64,000 nt of DNA from an uncultured Bacillota bacterium (GTDB taxonomy: Bacteria > Bacillota > Clostridia > Peptostreptococcales > Anaerovoracaceae): positions 1 through 64,000 of the forward strand of contig CASEFA010000009.1 in assembly GCA_949287095.1 (NCBI GenBank), written 5' to 3'. The notes beneath the pieces are model-generated. The model made no database searches, was not told where the DNA came from, and saw only the letters and a program-made list of their open reading frames with translations. The position numbers were made by a program, and so were the translations under genes. Positions 8,205 to 16,679 of the stretch are shown piece by piece (the first letter of the stretch is position 1; each line of letters begins with the position of its first letter).

Positions 8205-8370
8205 GTTGTTTTTTTGAGGAATAGGCCTTTACTTTATCGCTTTAACGTGGTAGAGTAATAAAGCAGACATAAAGCAAGCGGATGAAAGCAGCTGAAATAT
8301 AAACTGCAAAGCCAGCAGACGGAAACGCGAAAAAGAAAAAGAAACTGAAACTGAAACGAAGGCGGACTAA

Positions 8371-9513
8371 ATGAAATTCAGATTTGATCAGACACTTACG
8401 AAAGAGGACATGAGGCAGCTGAGCCTCAGACACATCTACGAGCATTTCGGATACGTTCACTATAAGATGAACAAGTTCGAGGAATACGACCTTTACGCGG
8501 AGAATAAGGATTTTCTGGCGGGAGATAAGATTATAACCTTTACGGACACCAACGGAAGGCTGCTGGCTTTGAAGCCGGACGTGACCCTGTCCATAGTGAA
8601 GAACTATATCGACGTACCCGGGGAAGTGAAAAAGGTCTACTACAGCGAGAACATATACAGAACGTCGAGAAACACCAGAACATATAAAGAGATAATGCAG
8701 ACGGGCCTGGAATGTATCGGCGATCTGGACGTGTACCAGACGGCGGAGGTGCTGATGCTCGCCGCGGCAAGCCTTGAGGCTCTGGGAGAAAGCAGATACA
8801 TTCTGGACGTTTCCCACATGGGCCTTATAAGGGGCTTCCTGCAGGAGCTTGAGCTGAGGCCGAAGCACGAGGAAATGTTCCTTTCCCTTCTCAGAAAGAA
8901 AAACGTCCACGGCATAAGAACGCTCTTTGACAGCATCGGAACGGGGGACGAGCTGAGGGAGACGGCCATAGCCCTTGCCTCCACCTACGGCTCGCCGGAA
9001 AGCGTAATAGAGGTGCTTCGCGAATCGTCATTAAACGATACGATGGATGAGGCCCTTGATGAGCTTGAGACCATATGCAGAATTCTGGAAGCACAGGGAG
9101 CCGACGGCGTGCACCTGGATTTCTCCTTGGTAAACGATATGAGCTACTACAACGGAGTGATGTTCAGGGGATACATAGAAGGCATACCTTCAGGAGTTTT
9201 GTCGGGAGGTAGATACGACGAGCTTCTCGACAAAATGGGCAAGCGAAGAAGCGAAAAGTCCGGAGCCATAGGCTTTGCAATAAATATGGATCTCATAAAC
9301 GGCTGCGCAGAGGATCAGGAGGAGTACGACGTAGACGTTCTGCTCCTTTACGGAAAGGCCGCGGAAAGTGAAGACTTTGATCCGGAAGACCTGGCGGACA
9401 GAGTAAACACTTTGATAGAAGAAGGATATTCGGTGCAGGCGCAGAAAAATCCTCCGGAAAGACTGAAATACAGAAAACTCATGGAATATCTGCCGGGAGG
9501 TGTGTTAAAATGA
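8371..9513 (+). CDS. hisZ: ATP phosphoribosyltransferase regulatory subunit
   Basis: HisZ is a paralogue of histidyl-tRNA synthetase without aminoacylation activity; it pairs with short HisG to make the first enzyme of histidine synthesis and carries feedback control. The 380-residue protein shows the class II synthetase-like core: LALKPDVTLSIVKNY near residue 70, the IYRTSRNTRTYKE segment near 100, and the late GGRYDELLDKMGKR motif near 285. It is preceded by AAGGCGG and overlaps hisG by 4 bases (ATGA). It is the first gene of the his operon. Confidence 0.93.
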   Translation: MKFRFDQTLTKEDMRQLSLRHIYEHFGYVHYKMNKFEEYDLYAENKDFLAGDKIITFTDTNGRLLALKPDVTLSIVKNYIDVPGEVKKVYYSENIYRTSRNTRTYKEIMQTGLECIGDLDVYQTAEVLMLAAASLEALGESRYILDVSHMGLIRGFLQELELRPKHEEMFLSLLRKKNVHGIRTLFDSIGTGDELRETAIALASTYGSPESVIEVLRESSLNDTMDEALDELETICRILEAQGADGVHLDFSLVNDMSYYNGVMFRGYIEGIPSGVLSGGRYDELLDKMGKRRSEKSGAIGFAINMDLINGCAEDQEEYDVDVLLLYGKAAESEDFDPEDLADRVNTLIEEGYSVQAQKNPPERLKYRKLMEYLPGGVLK

Positions 9514-10157
9514 ATGATATTATAAACGTTGCCCTCCCTAAGGGCAGGCTTGGAGAAAAAGTATACGATATGTTTGAGGCGGCAGGTTTTCCGTGTCCGT
9601 CCATAAAGGAGGACAGCAGGAAGCTCATATTCGAGTCCGAAGAGGCCGGAGTGAGGTACTTCTGGGTAAAGCCTTCCGACGTTGCCATCTACGTGGAGCG
9701 AGGAGCTGCGGACATAGGTGTTGCGGGCCGGGATATTCTGCTGGAGTACGAGCCCGACGTCTACGAGCTTTTGGACCTTGAGACGGGAAAGTGCAGAATG
9801 TGCGTGGCAGAAAAGAGGGACTTCAGGGACAATCCGGGAAAGACTCTCAAAGTCGCCACCAAGTTCTCAAACATAGCAGCGGACTACTACGGCAGGCAGA
9901 GCCGGGACATAGACATCATAAAGCTTTCCGGCTCCATCGAAATCGCCCCTATCCTGGGACTTTCGGACGTCATAGTGGACATCGTGGAAACGGGAACCAC
10001 CCTTAAGGAAAACGACCTGGTGGTCCTGGACACCATAGTGGACATAAGCGCCCGCCTCATATCAAATAAAGTCAGCTTCAAGTTCAAAAACCGCAGCATA
10101 GAGAAGATAAGCAGAGCTTTAAGAGACGTGGTTCAGGATATGCAGAAACAGAGGTAG
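9510..10157 (+). CDS. hisG: ATP phosphoribosyltransferase, short catalytic subunit
   Basis: Joins ATP and PRPP in the first step of histidine synthesis. At 215 residues it is the short form lacking the C-terminal regulatory domain, which fits the adjacent hisZ. Recognisable parts are the N-terminal ALPKGRLGEKVYDMFEAAG, the GAADIGVAGRDILLE segment and the PRPP-binding DVIVDIVETGTTLKEN near residue 155. Translation starts at ATG 9510 inside the hisZ stop, implying translational coupling. Confidence 0.95.
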   Translation: MNDIINVALPKGRLGEKVYDMFEAAGFPCPSIKEDSRKLIFESEEAGVRYFWVKPSDVAIYVERGAADIGVAGRDILLEYEPDVYELLDLETGKCRMCVAEKRDFRDNPGKTLKVATKFSNIAADYYGRQSRDIDIIKLSGSIEIAPILGLSDVIVDIVETGTTLKENDLVVLDTIVDISARLISNKVSFKFKNRSIEKISRALRDVVQDMQKQR

Positions 10158-10163
10158 AAACCA

Positions 10164-11371
10164 ATGATAAAAATACTAAAATATGGAAAGGTACCGGCGC
10201 CTGAGATATTTGACCGTGGAACGGCCGCGGATCCGGTGGAGGACGTGGTTGCCGGAATAATAGAGGACGTTAGAGAAAACGGCGACGAAGCCCTTTTGAG
10301 GTACTGCAGAAAGTTTGACGGAGCGGACCTTGAAAGCCTTGAGGTTTCGGAAGAGGAGTGGCAGGAGGCCATGGATGAAGTGGATTCCGCCCTCATAGAG
10401 GTGATGAAAAAATCCGCTGCCAACATCAGAGCTTTTCACGAAAAGCAGGTGAGAAACAGCTTCATCATAAACGACAGGGACGGAATAGTAATGGGACAGA
10501 AGGTGGTGCCCCTTGACCGGGCGGGCCTCTACGTTCCGGGAGGAACGGCCAGCTATCCGTCATCGGTACTTATGAACGCCATTCCGGCAAAGATTGCCGG
10601 GGTGAAGGAGATGGTTATAACTACTCCGTCAAAGGGCGGAAAGCTGAACCCTGTGATCCTGGCAGCGGCAAGGATAGCGGGAGTTGACAGAGTGTTCAAG
10701 GTCGCGCTTTTGTTGCAGAAGCGAAAAAGCAGGTGTTCGGCAGAGTTGCCATAGACATGATAGCCGGTCCCAGCGAAATCCTCGTTCTCGCGGACGGAAC
10801 GTGCAACCCGGAGTTCGTGGCGGCGGATATGTTGAGTCAGGCCGAGCACGACAAAAACGCCAGCGCGGTTCTCGTGACGGACAGCGAAGAGCTGGCGGAG
10901 GCAGTGGCTTCGGAAATAGAAAGACAGCTTGAGACCCTGCCGCGAAAGGAAATTGCGGGAGCGTCCATAGAAAACAACGGAAAGATTATAGTGACGGAAA
11001 ACCTTGAGGATGCGGTGAACGTGGTAAACGAAATAGCGCCGGAGCACCTTGAAATATGCACCGATACGCCTTTTGACATGCTGGGAAGGGTTCGCCACGC
11101 AGGCTCTGTATTCCTGGGCAAAAACTGCCCTGAGGCTCTGGGAGACTACTTCGGAGGCCCTAATCACACCCTGCCGACGGGAGGAACGGCCAGATTCTCA
11201 AGCCCGCTTTCCGTAGACGATTTTGTCAAGAAGTATCAGTATACATATTACACGGAAGATGCGTTCAGAGAGTGCGCGGCGGACATTGCAGCCTTTGCGA
11301 GAGCGGAAGGGCTGGAGGCCCACGCAAGGAGCGCGCTGGTTCGCACAGGTGTGAAAGCCGGAGAAAAGTAA
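10164..11371 (+). pseudogene. hisD: Histidinol dehydrogenase, broken by an internal deletion with frame change
   Basis: HisD oxidises histidinol to histidine, the last two steps of the pathway. Codons from ATG 10164 read a normal N-terminal part to VDRVFKV (codon ending 10703). The sequence then continues in another frame at 10706 with [18 protein letters not shown] and runs normally to the stop at 11369-11371. Comparison with remembered HisD proteins says about 27 residues, including GGAQ and GPGN, are absent. The frame change fits loss of about 79 bases between 10704 and 10705. The pieces (180 + 221 codons) plus 27 give about 428, the normal family length. Neighbouring his genes are intact, so this is a recent mutation or an assembly error. 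Confidence 0.85.
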
Positions 11372-11372
11372 G

Positions 11373-12443
11373 ATGAGCAGATTTTTCAGTGAGAAATTTA
11401 ATAGTCTCGATCCGTACGTTCCGGGGGAGCAGCCCCGGGATATGAAATACGTAAAGCTAAATACCAACGAGTCCCCGTACCCTCCTTCGCCGGAGGTTCT
11501 GGCGTCCATGAGCCCGGAGAACGCGGGAAAGCTCAGGCTGTACCCGGATCCTGAATCGGCGGCCCTTAAGGACGCCATAGGAAAAGCCGAAGGCCTCGGG
11601 AGGGAAAACGTATACGTGGCCAACGGCTCCGACGACATACTGAACTTCGCCTTCATGGCATTCTCAAAGCCGGGGGGGAAGGTGTATTTTCCGGATCTGA
11701 CATACGGATTTTATCCGGTCTTTGCGGCGCTGCACGGTCTTGAAGCCGTGGAGATTCCCGTAAAGGAAGACTTTTCCATAGATCCGGCAGATTACTTCGG
11801 CGCGGACGGAATGGTGGTCATAGCCAACCCCAACGCGCCGACGGGACGAATATTGCAATTAGACGATATACGGAAAATCCTTGAAAACAACAGGGATAAC
11901 GTGGTTCTGATAGACGAGGCCTACGTGGACTTCGGAGCGGAGTCGGCCGTATGCCTTACGGGAGAATACGACAATCTTCTCGTCTGCCGGACTTATAGCA
12001 AGTCAAGGTCCATGGCGGGAGCCCGTCTGGGATATGCTCTGGGGGATAAAGCCCTTATAGCCGACCTTGAGACCCTGAAGTTTTCAACTAACCCGTACAA
12101 CATAAACATCCTTACCCAGCTTGCGGGCATCGCAGCCATGGAATCGGAGGAGTACTACAGGGACAGGTGCCTGGCCATACAGGCCACCAGGGAAAAGACG
12201 GCGGCAGAGCTCATAAAGCGGGGCTTTACGGTAATCCCGTCCATGGCCAACTTCATATTCGTAAAGTCGGACAGGATTTCGGGAGAGGATCTTTACAGGG
12301 GCCTGAGAGAGCGGGGAGTTCTCATAAGGCACTTTGACAAAGAGAGAATAAAGGATTACAACAGAGTCACCATAGGCACGGACGAGGAGATGGACATCTT
12401 CCTCTGCTGCGTGGATGAAATGCTGAAAGGAGCGTCGAAATGA
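11373..12443 (+). CDS. hisC: Histidinol-phosphate aminotransferase
   Basis: A 356-residue PLP enzyme of fold type I that transaminates imidazole-acetol phosphate. The N-terminal LNTNESPYPPSP, the IANPNAPTG motif, the DEAYVDF segment and the lysine-bearing CRTYSKSRSMAGARLGY near residue 210 (Schiff-base lysine in SKS) are present. The start ATG 11373 lies one base after the hisD stop codon, and the 3' end overlaps hisB by 4 bases. Confidence 0.94.
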   Translation: MSRFFSEKFNSLDPYVPGEQPRDMKYVKLNTNESPYPPSPEVLASMSPENAGKLRLYPDPESAALKDAIGKAEGLGRENVYVANGSDDILNFAFMAFSKPGGKVYFPDLTYGFYPVFAALHGLEAVEIPVKEDFSIDPADYFGADGMVVIANPNAPTGRILQLDDIRKILENNRDNVVLIDEAYVDFGAESAVCLTGEYDNLLVCRTYSKSRSMAGARLGYALGDKALIADLETLKFSTNPYNINILTQLAGIAAMESEEYYRDRCLAIQATREKTAAELIKRGFTVIPSMANFIFVKSDRISGEDLYRGLRERGVLIRHFDKERIKDYNRVTIGTDEEMDIFLCCVDEMLKGASK

Positions 12444-13027
12444 GAAAGAGTGAAATAGAGAGAACCACCGGAGAAACCTCGGTGCGTGTATCCCTGAATA
12501 TAGACGGATGCGGCGAATCTGAAATAAGCACGGGAGTGGGCTTTCTCGACCACATGCTTACGCTCTTTGCCCGCCACGGCAGGTTCGACCTCAACGTCTA
12601 CTGCGAAGGCGATACGTACGTAGACGATCATCACAGCGTGGAGGACGTGGGAATAGTCCTGGGTACGGCGTTTCGTGAAGCCCTCGGCGACATGGGAGGA
12701 ATAAACAGATACGGAAACATAATTCTCCCTATGGACGAGGCCCTTATACTGGCGGCCGCAGACATTTCGGGCAGAAGCTTCCTTTCATACGACGTATGCG
12801 TTCAGGCGCAGAAGATAGGAACTTTCGATACGGAGCTTGCAGAGGAGTTCTTTGCAGCCTTTGTAAGAAACGCGCAGGTCACCCTTCACGTCAGAAAGCT
12901 TTCGGGAACCAATTCCCACCACATAATTGAAGGCGCGTTCAAAGCCTTCGGAAGAGTTATGCGGGAGGCTGCGGCGGTGGACGAATCCCTCGGCGGCGCG
13001 GTTCCTTCCACGAAAGGAGTCCTTTAG
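12440..13027 (+). CDS. hisB: Imidazoleglycerol-phosphate dehydratase
   Basis: A monofunctional 195-residue HisB without a phosphatase domain; it dehydrates imidazole-glycerol phosphate using Mn2+. The metal-binding clusters FLDHMLTLFARHG (about residues 35-47), YVDDHHSVEDVGI (about 63-75) and SHHIIEGAFKAFGR (about 156-169) are visible. No histidinol-phosphatase gene is in this operon, so that activity must come from elsewhere, as is common in Firmicutes. ATG 12440 overlaps hisC; hisH starts directly after the stop. Confidence 0.95.
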   Translation: MRKSEIERTTGETSVRVSLNIDGCGESEISTGVGFLDHMLTLFARHGRFDLNVYCEGDTYVDDHHSVEDVGIVLGTAFREALGDMGGINRYGNIILPMDEALILAAADISGRSFLSYDVCVQAQKIGTFDTELAEEFFAAFVRNAQVTLHVRKLSGTNSHHIIEGAFKAFGRVMREAAAVDESLGGAVPSTKGVL

Positions 13028-13669
13028 ATGCTTGCAATAGTAGACTATGGAGTGGGAAATCTCTTTTCCCTGAAAAGCTCCCTTGCAGCAATCGGAGTAG
13101 AAGCTCTGGTGACGGGAAATCCGGAGGAGATAAGAAAAGCGGACAGAATAATCCTGCCGGGAGTAGGGGCTCTCGGTGACGCTGCGGAAAAGCTTCGCGC
13201 CGGCGGCCTCGACAAAGTGGTGAAAGATGAGGCGGCAAAGGGAAAGCCCCTCCTGGGAATATGCCTGGGCATGCAGCTTCTATTTGACGAGGGGGAAGAG
13301 TACGGAAAACACAGATGCCTGGGACTGATTCCGGGCAAAGTCGTGTCCATGAAGCCGGTAATTCCGGAAGGGTACAAGGTTCCCCACATAGGCTGGAACA
13401 GGCTCATCTTCCCGGAGGACAGGCCTAAGAGCCCGCTGTTTAAATACGTAAGCGAGGGAGACTGCGTATACTTCGTTCACTCCTATTACGCATCGGAATG
13501 CGGGCCGTACGTGATTGCGGATACGGAATACGGGGCGCGTCTTACGGCCGCCGCGGCAAAGGGCAATGTGTACGGATGCCAGTTTCATCCCGAGAAAAGC
13601 GGCAAAGTGGGACTTTCCATACTCAAAGCCTTCTGCGAGCTGAAGCCGGGAGAGGAGGCGGGCATATGA
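13028..13669 (+). CDS. hisH: Imidazole glycerol phosphate synthase, glutaminase subunit
   Basis: A class I glutamine amidotransferase of 213 residues that feeds ammonia to HisF. The nucleophile cysteine is in GICLGMQLL near residue 80, the His-Glu pair is in GCQFHPEKS near residue 185, and the oxyanion-strand sequence ILPGVGALGDA is present. It starts on the base after the hisB stop and overlaps hisA by 4 bases. Confidence 0.95.
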   Translation: MLAIVDYGVGNLFSLKSSLAAIGVEALVTGNPEEIRKADRIILPGVGALGDAAEKLRAGGLDKVVKDEAAKGKPLLGICLGMQLLFDEGEEYGKHRCLGLIPGKVVSMKPVIPEGYKVPHIGWNRLIFPEDRPKSPLFKYVSEGDCVYFVHSYYASECGPYVIADTEYGARLTAAAAKGNVYGCQFHPEKSGKVGLSILKAFCELKPGEEAGI

Positions 13670-14415
13670 ACGTATTTCCTGCCATAGACATATTTGAAGG
13701 AAAGGCCGTAAGGCTTTTCAAAGGCGACTACAATGAGATGACCGTCTACAGCGACAATCCTGCGGAGTTTGCGGCGGAGTTCGAGAGAAAAGGCGCACGC
13801 TTTCTCCACATGGTAGATCTGGAAGGTGCAAAATCCGGCCTCACTCCGAACCTTGAGACCGTAAGGAAGATAGCGTCGGAGACGGGACTTTTCACCCAGC
13901 TGGGCGGAGGAATAAGAAGCCTTGAAACCATAGAAAAATACCTTGAAATCGGCGTGGACAGGCTCATTCTGGGAACTGCCGCCATCACGGAAGAGGGCTT
14001 TGCCCGCAGGGCGGTGGAAAAATTCGGGGCAGAGCATATCGCCGTAAGCGTGGACATAAAAGACGGTCTTGTGGCCATAAAGGGCTGGACCGAGGTCAGC
14101 GACGTGACCTGCGAGGATTTTTGCGCCCGTATGGAGGCGGACGGCATTAAAACCGTCATATGCACAGACATAAGCAGGGACGGAGCCATGAAGGGCACCA
14201 ATCTGGAGCTTTACAGGAAGCTGAACGACAGGTTCGGTCTCGATTTCATCGCCTCCGGCGGCGTTTCTTCTCTTTCCGACGTGAAGGCTTTGTCGGAAAT
14301 GAACCTCTATGGAGCGATTTTGGGAAAGGCATTATATACCGGCGCAGTAGACCTTGAGGAGGCTATCGGCCTTGCGGGCCGTCAGGACGAGCCTGAGAAG
14401 GGAGGCAGACTTTGA
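13666..14415 (+). CDS. hisA: ProFAR isomerase
   Basis: A (beta/alpha)8 barrel of 249 residues that isomerises ProFAR to PRFAR. The catalytic aspartates lie in PAIDIFEGKAVRL (about residue 8) and CTDISRDGAMKG (about residue 168); phosphate-binding glycines are in the QLGGGIRS and ASGGVSSL segments. ATG 13666 overlaps the hisH stop and follows GAGGAGG. Upstream in-frame starts lie inside hisH and were not used. The end overlaps hisF by 4 bases. Confidence 0.95.
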   Translation: MNVFPAIDIFEGKAVRLFKGDYNEMTVYSDNPAEFAAEFERKGARFLHMVDLEGAKSGLTPNLETVRKIASETGLFTQLGGGIRSLETIEKYLEIGVDRLILGTAAITEEGFARRAVEKFGAEHIAVSVDIKDGLVAIKGWTEVSDVTCEDFCARMEADGIKTVICTDISRDGAMKGTNLELYRKLNDRFGLDFIASGGVSSLSDVKALSEMNLYGAILGKALYTGAVDLEEAIGLAGRQDEPEKGGRL

Positions 14416-15167
14416 TAACTAAGAGAATAATCCCGTGCCTTGACGTAAAGGACGGACGGGTGGTCAAAGGGGTCAATTTCCAGGGGCTTTCCGACGTATC
14501 CTCGCCGGTGGAGCTGGGAAGGTACTATTCGGAAAACGGCGCCGACGAGCTGGTGTTCTACGATATAACCGCTTCGGCGGAAGGACGGGCCCTGTTTACG
14601 GACATTCTGACGGAGGTTGCGAGAACCATATTCATACCCCTTACCGTAGGCGGAGGAATAAACACCATTGACGATTTTGACAGAGTTTTAAAGTGCGGCG
14701 CCGACAAAGTCAGCGTCAACTCAGGGGCAATAAGAAATCCGGGCCTCATAAGCGAGGCGGCAAAGAAGTACGGCGACCAGTGCGTCGTTCTTTCCGTGGA
14801 CGCAAAGCGGGAAGACGGCCGATTCTGTGTTTACGCCAAAGGCGGAAGGGAAAACACCGGAATGGACGCCATAGAGTGGATAAAAAAGGGAATCTCCTTA
14901 GGCGCAGGGGAAATCGTCTTAAACAGTATCGATACCGACGGCGTGAAGAAGGGTTTCGACCTTGAAATGCTGAAAGCCGTGTGCGATATTTCCCCGGTTC
15001 CCGTAATAGCTTCGGGCGGCGCAGGATGTATCGAGGACTTCATCACTCTTTTTAAGGAGATACCGGAGGTTGACGCAGGCCTTGCGGCTTCCATATTTCA
15101 CTTCGGCGATGTTGCAATCCCGGATCTGAAGAAAGCTCTGGCGGAAGCCGGAATAAACGTGAGATAA
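14412..15167 (+). CDS. hisF: Imidazole glycerol phosphate synthase, cyclase subunit
   Basis: A (beta/alpha)8 barrel of 251 residues that makes imidazole-glycerol phosphate and AICAR with HisH. The catalytic aspartates are in [14 protein letters not shown] (about residue 11) and [13 protein letters not shown] (about residue 130). The start is TTG at 14412, inside the hisA stop, with GGGAGGCAG upstream; the protein then begins [10 protein letters not shown], the usual HisF start. No closer ATG exists. Confidence 0.95.
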   Translation: MITKRIIPCLDVKDGRVVKGVNFQGLSDVSSPVELGRYYSENGADELVFYDITASAEGRALFTDILTEVARTIFIPLTVGGGINTIDDFDRVLKCGADKVSVNSGAIRNPGLISEAAKKYGDQCVVLSVDAKREDGRFCVYAKGGRENTGMDAIEWIKKGISLGAGEIVLNSIDTDGVKKGFDLEMLKAVCDISPVPVIASGGAGCIEDFITLFKEIPEVDAGLAASIFHFGDVAIPDLKKALAEAGINVR

Positions 15168-15193
15168 ACAGGACAGAACAGGAGATGACTGAA

Positions 15194-15841
15194 ATGGTTA
15201 AGATAGATGAACTTAAATTCGACGAGAAGGGACTTATTCCTGCGGTGGTGACGGACTTTTCCAGCGGCAAAGTGCTTACCGTCGCCTATATGAACAGGGA
15301 AAGCCTTGAGATTTCAATGGAAAAGGGACTCACATGTTTTTGGAGCCGCTCAAGGCAGGAGCTTTGGCTGAAAGGTGAGACTTCGGGAAACTACCAGCAC
15401 ATTTACAGCATAACGGCCGACTGCGATCGGGACGCTCTGGTGGTGAACGTGACAAAGGACGGCCCGGCGTGCCACCTGGGTACCGACTCCTGCTTCAACG
15501 ATCTGGTCTACCTGAATCCGGAAAACGCAGGGTTTACCATGGAAAGTCTTATGGAGCTCATCGAGGGCAGAAAGACGGAGAAAAAGGAAGGCTCATACAC
15601 GACGTATCTGTTTGAAAAGGGAATCGACAAGATTTTAAAGAAGGTGGGCGAGGAATCCACCGAGGTCATAATCGCGGCCAAAGCCGGCGACAAGGCGGAG
15701 ACAGTATACGAGATTTCAGACCTCGTCTACCACGTGATGGTTCTCATGATAGAGATGGGGATTACAATTGATGACATCAAATCGGAGCTTGCGGGCCGCC
15801 ACGTGATCGACCACAAGGTCAAGCAGGAGAAGATGGTGTAA
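15194..15841 (+). CDS. hisIE: Bifunctional phosphoribosyl-AMP cyclohydrolase / phosphoribosyl-ATP pyrophosphatase
   Basis: Carries out steps two and three of the pathway. Residues 1-115 are the HisI cyclohydrolase with the zinc/magnesium motifs [10 protein letters not shown] and [12 protein letters not shown]. The C-terminal ~95 residues are the all-alpha HisE domain with [20 protein letters not shown] chose ATG 15194 because AGGAG at 15180-15184 is 9 bases upstream; an ATG at 15185 abuts that site. Last gene of the his operon; no clear terminator follows before array B. Confidence 0.93.
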   Translation: MVKIDELKFDEKGLIPAVVTDFSSGKVLTVAYMNRESLEISMEKGLTCFWSRSRQELWLKGETSGNYQHIYSITADCDRDALVVNVTKDGPACHLGTDSCFNDLVYLNPENAGFTMESLMELIEGRKTEKKEGSYTTYLFEKGIDKILKKVGEESTEVIIAAKAGDKAETVYEISDLVYHVMVLMIEMGITIDDIKSELAGRHVIDHKVKQEKMV

Positions 15842-15914
15842 GGCGCGATTCGGCGGTGGTTTGAGCTGCCTCACTTCGCTTTATATTGTCGCGTTCTGTC
15901 GCGCTTTATCGAGC

Positions 15915-16109
15915 TTCGACAAAGACGTCTGTTTTCGGCGCTTTTGCCGAAGCTTTTTCGGCTTTACAGGCCGTGTCTGTAGGTTTTGCCGAAAGTTCAG
16001 CCGTCAAAACCTGCATCGTCCGGCGATGTTTTCGGCAAATCAGTCGCATACCACCCAAAATGTCGAGAAACCTTCGACATATTCCCGGAAAACCCGTCTC
16101 GTTGCCGAA
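15915..16109 (+). repeat. Phased inverted-word array B (TTCGGC or TTCGAC / GCCGAA)
   Basis: Four 37-base units: 15915-15951 (TTCGAC...GCCGAA), 15957-15993 (TTCGGC...GCCGAA), 16031-16067 (TTCGGC...GTCGAG) and 16073-16109 (TTCGAC...GCCGAA). Gaps are 5, 37 and 5 bases. Word starts lie at offsets 0, 31, 42, 73, 116, 147, 158 and 189, all near multiples of 10.5. TTTGCCGAAA at 15985-15994 and its inverse at 16030-16039 strengthen the central symmetry. Apart from this array, 15842-16171 holds no credible gene; a 94-codon open frame there has no ribosome-binding site. Confidence 0.7.
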
Positions 16110-16171
16110 GATTTCCTTAAATCCTGTTACATACTGCGTGCATAGCCTGCCGTGACGCAGCACAACAAGAA

Positions 16172-16195
16172 AGAGGGCTTTTGCTTAAGCCCTCT
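16172..16195. terminator. Terminator-like hairpin between array B and the minus-strand unit
   Basis: AGAGGGCTT (16172-16180) pairs with AAGCCCTCT (16187-16195) around a 6-base loop. T content is modest on both sides (CTTTA on plus; TTCTT on minus), so it could end the his operon, the small minus-strand unit, or both. Confidence 0.5.
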
Positions 16196-16208
16196 CTTTA
16201 GGTTTCCA

Positions 16209-16449
16209 TTATTTATTTTTACCTTCAGTTACTACCGAATCTATATAAATGGTCTCCTTCTCATGTGATAACTTATGAGACAACACATCTATCAGATGAA
16301 TCTGCTGAGATTTCGGCGTTTAACTTATGCAGGATACTTTCCTCTGCTCTGCAGTGTCTACTGCTGGATTCTGCTCGTCTCTAAAACAGATTTCTGATTC
16401 GAAGTGCTGCCGCAATCTTGTCTCCTGGTCCTAAAAACGTCTTCTTCAT
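16209..16449 (-). pseudogene. Degenerate small minus-strand gene or short-peptide unit
   Basis: On the minus strand an ATG at 16449 follows a strong GGAAAGGAG site and reads a 22-codon frame (MKKTFLGPGDKIAAALRIRN) to a TAG at 16381. A second frame picks up from the middle of this and reads RLRQHFESEICFRDEQ onward, passes one in-frame stop near 16324, and continues as a protein-like tail (LIDVLSHKLSHEKETIYIDS) to a stop at 16209. This looks like an ~80-residue gene with a frameshift and a stop, but the 22-residue peptide alone could also be real. Family not recognised. A promoter and palindrome lie upstream. Confidence 0.35.
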
Positions 16450-16507
16450 TGCGACTCACTCCTTTCCTCAAGATTCCATTCCCATATATGAAAACTTGTT
16501 TCTTTCG

Positions 16508-16544
16508 TTGTATTTATACTAATACAAAAGGAGTCAGAAGTCAA
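16508..16544 (-). promoter_or_regulatory. Minus-strand promoter overlapped by a palindrome
   Basis: On the minus strand TTGACT (16544-16539) and TAGTAT (16521-16516) are 17 bases apart. The -10 lies inside the dyad TTGTATT-N6-AATACAA (16508-16527), a likely repressor site. It points at the degenerate small gene. Confidence 0.5.
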
Positions 16545-16610
16545 CACCTTTTTTCACATTTTCTATAGTTTTTATATTTCTGATATTATTTCTCGTGATA
16601 TATTATCCCC

Positions 16611-16639
16611 TGTTTTTTACCGGCGGAGTTTGGTATAAT
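16611..16639 (+). promoter_or_regulatory. Promoter of the ferredoxin-like gene
   Basis: TATAAT at 16634-16639 preceded by TGG forms an extended -10; the -35 region TGTTTT (16611-16616) is weak at a 17-base spacing. Confidence 0.6.
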
Positions 16640-16679
16640 AGATGAGGTTTTAGAATTAACAGCACGGGAGATGATTTAA

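Noticed and set aside
7444..8370. T-box riboswitch for histidine in the hisZ leader
   Set aside because: The antiterminator consensus GGGTGGNACCGCG and a specifier His codon in a stem I context are not present.
13498..13665. N-terminal extension of hisA
   Set aside because: The extension reads inside hisH in another frame; the HisA fold starts at 13666 with a good ribosome-binding site.
15861..16145. 94-codon open frame after hisIE
   Set aside because: No ribosome-binding site, Cys/Arg/Phe-rich unnatural composition, and it crosses array B whose repeats explain the open frame.
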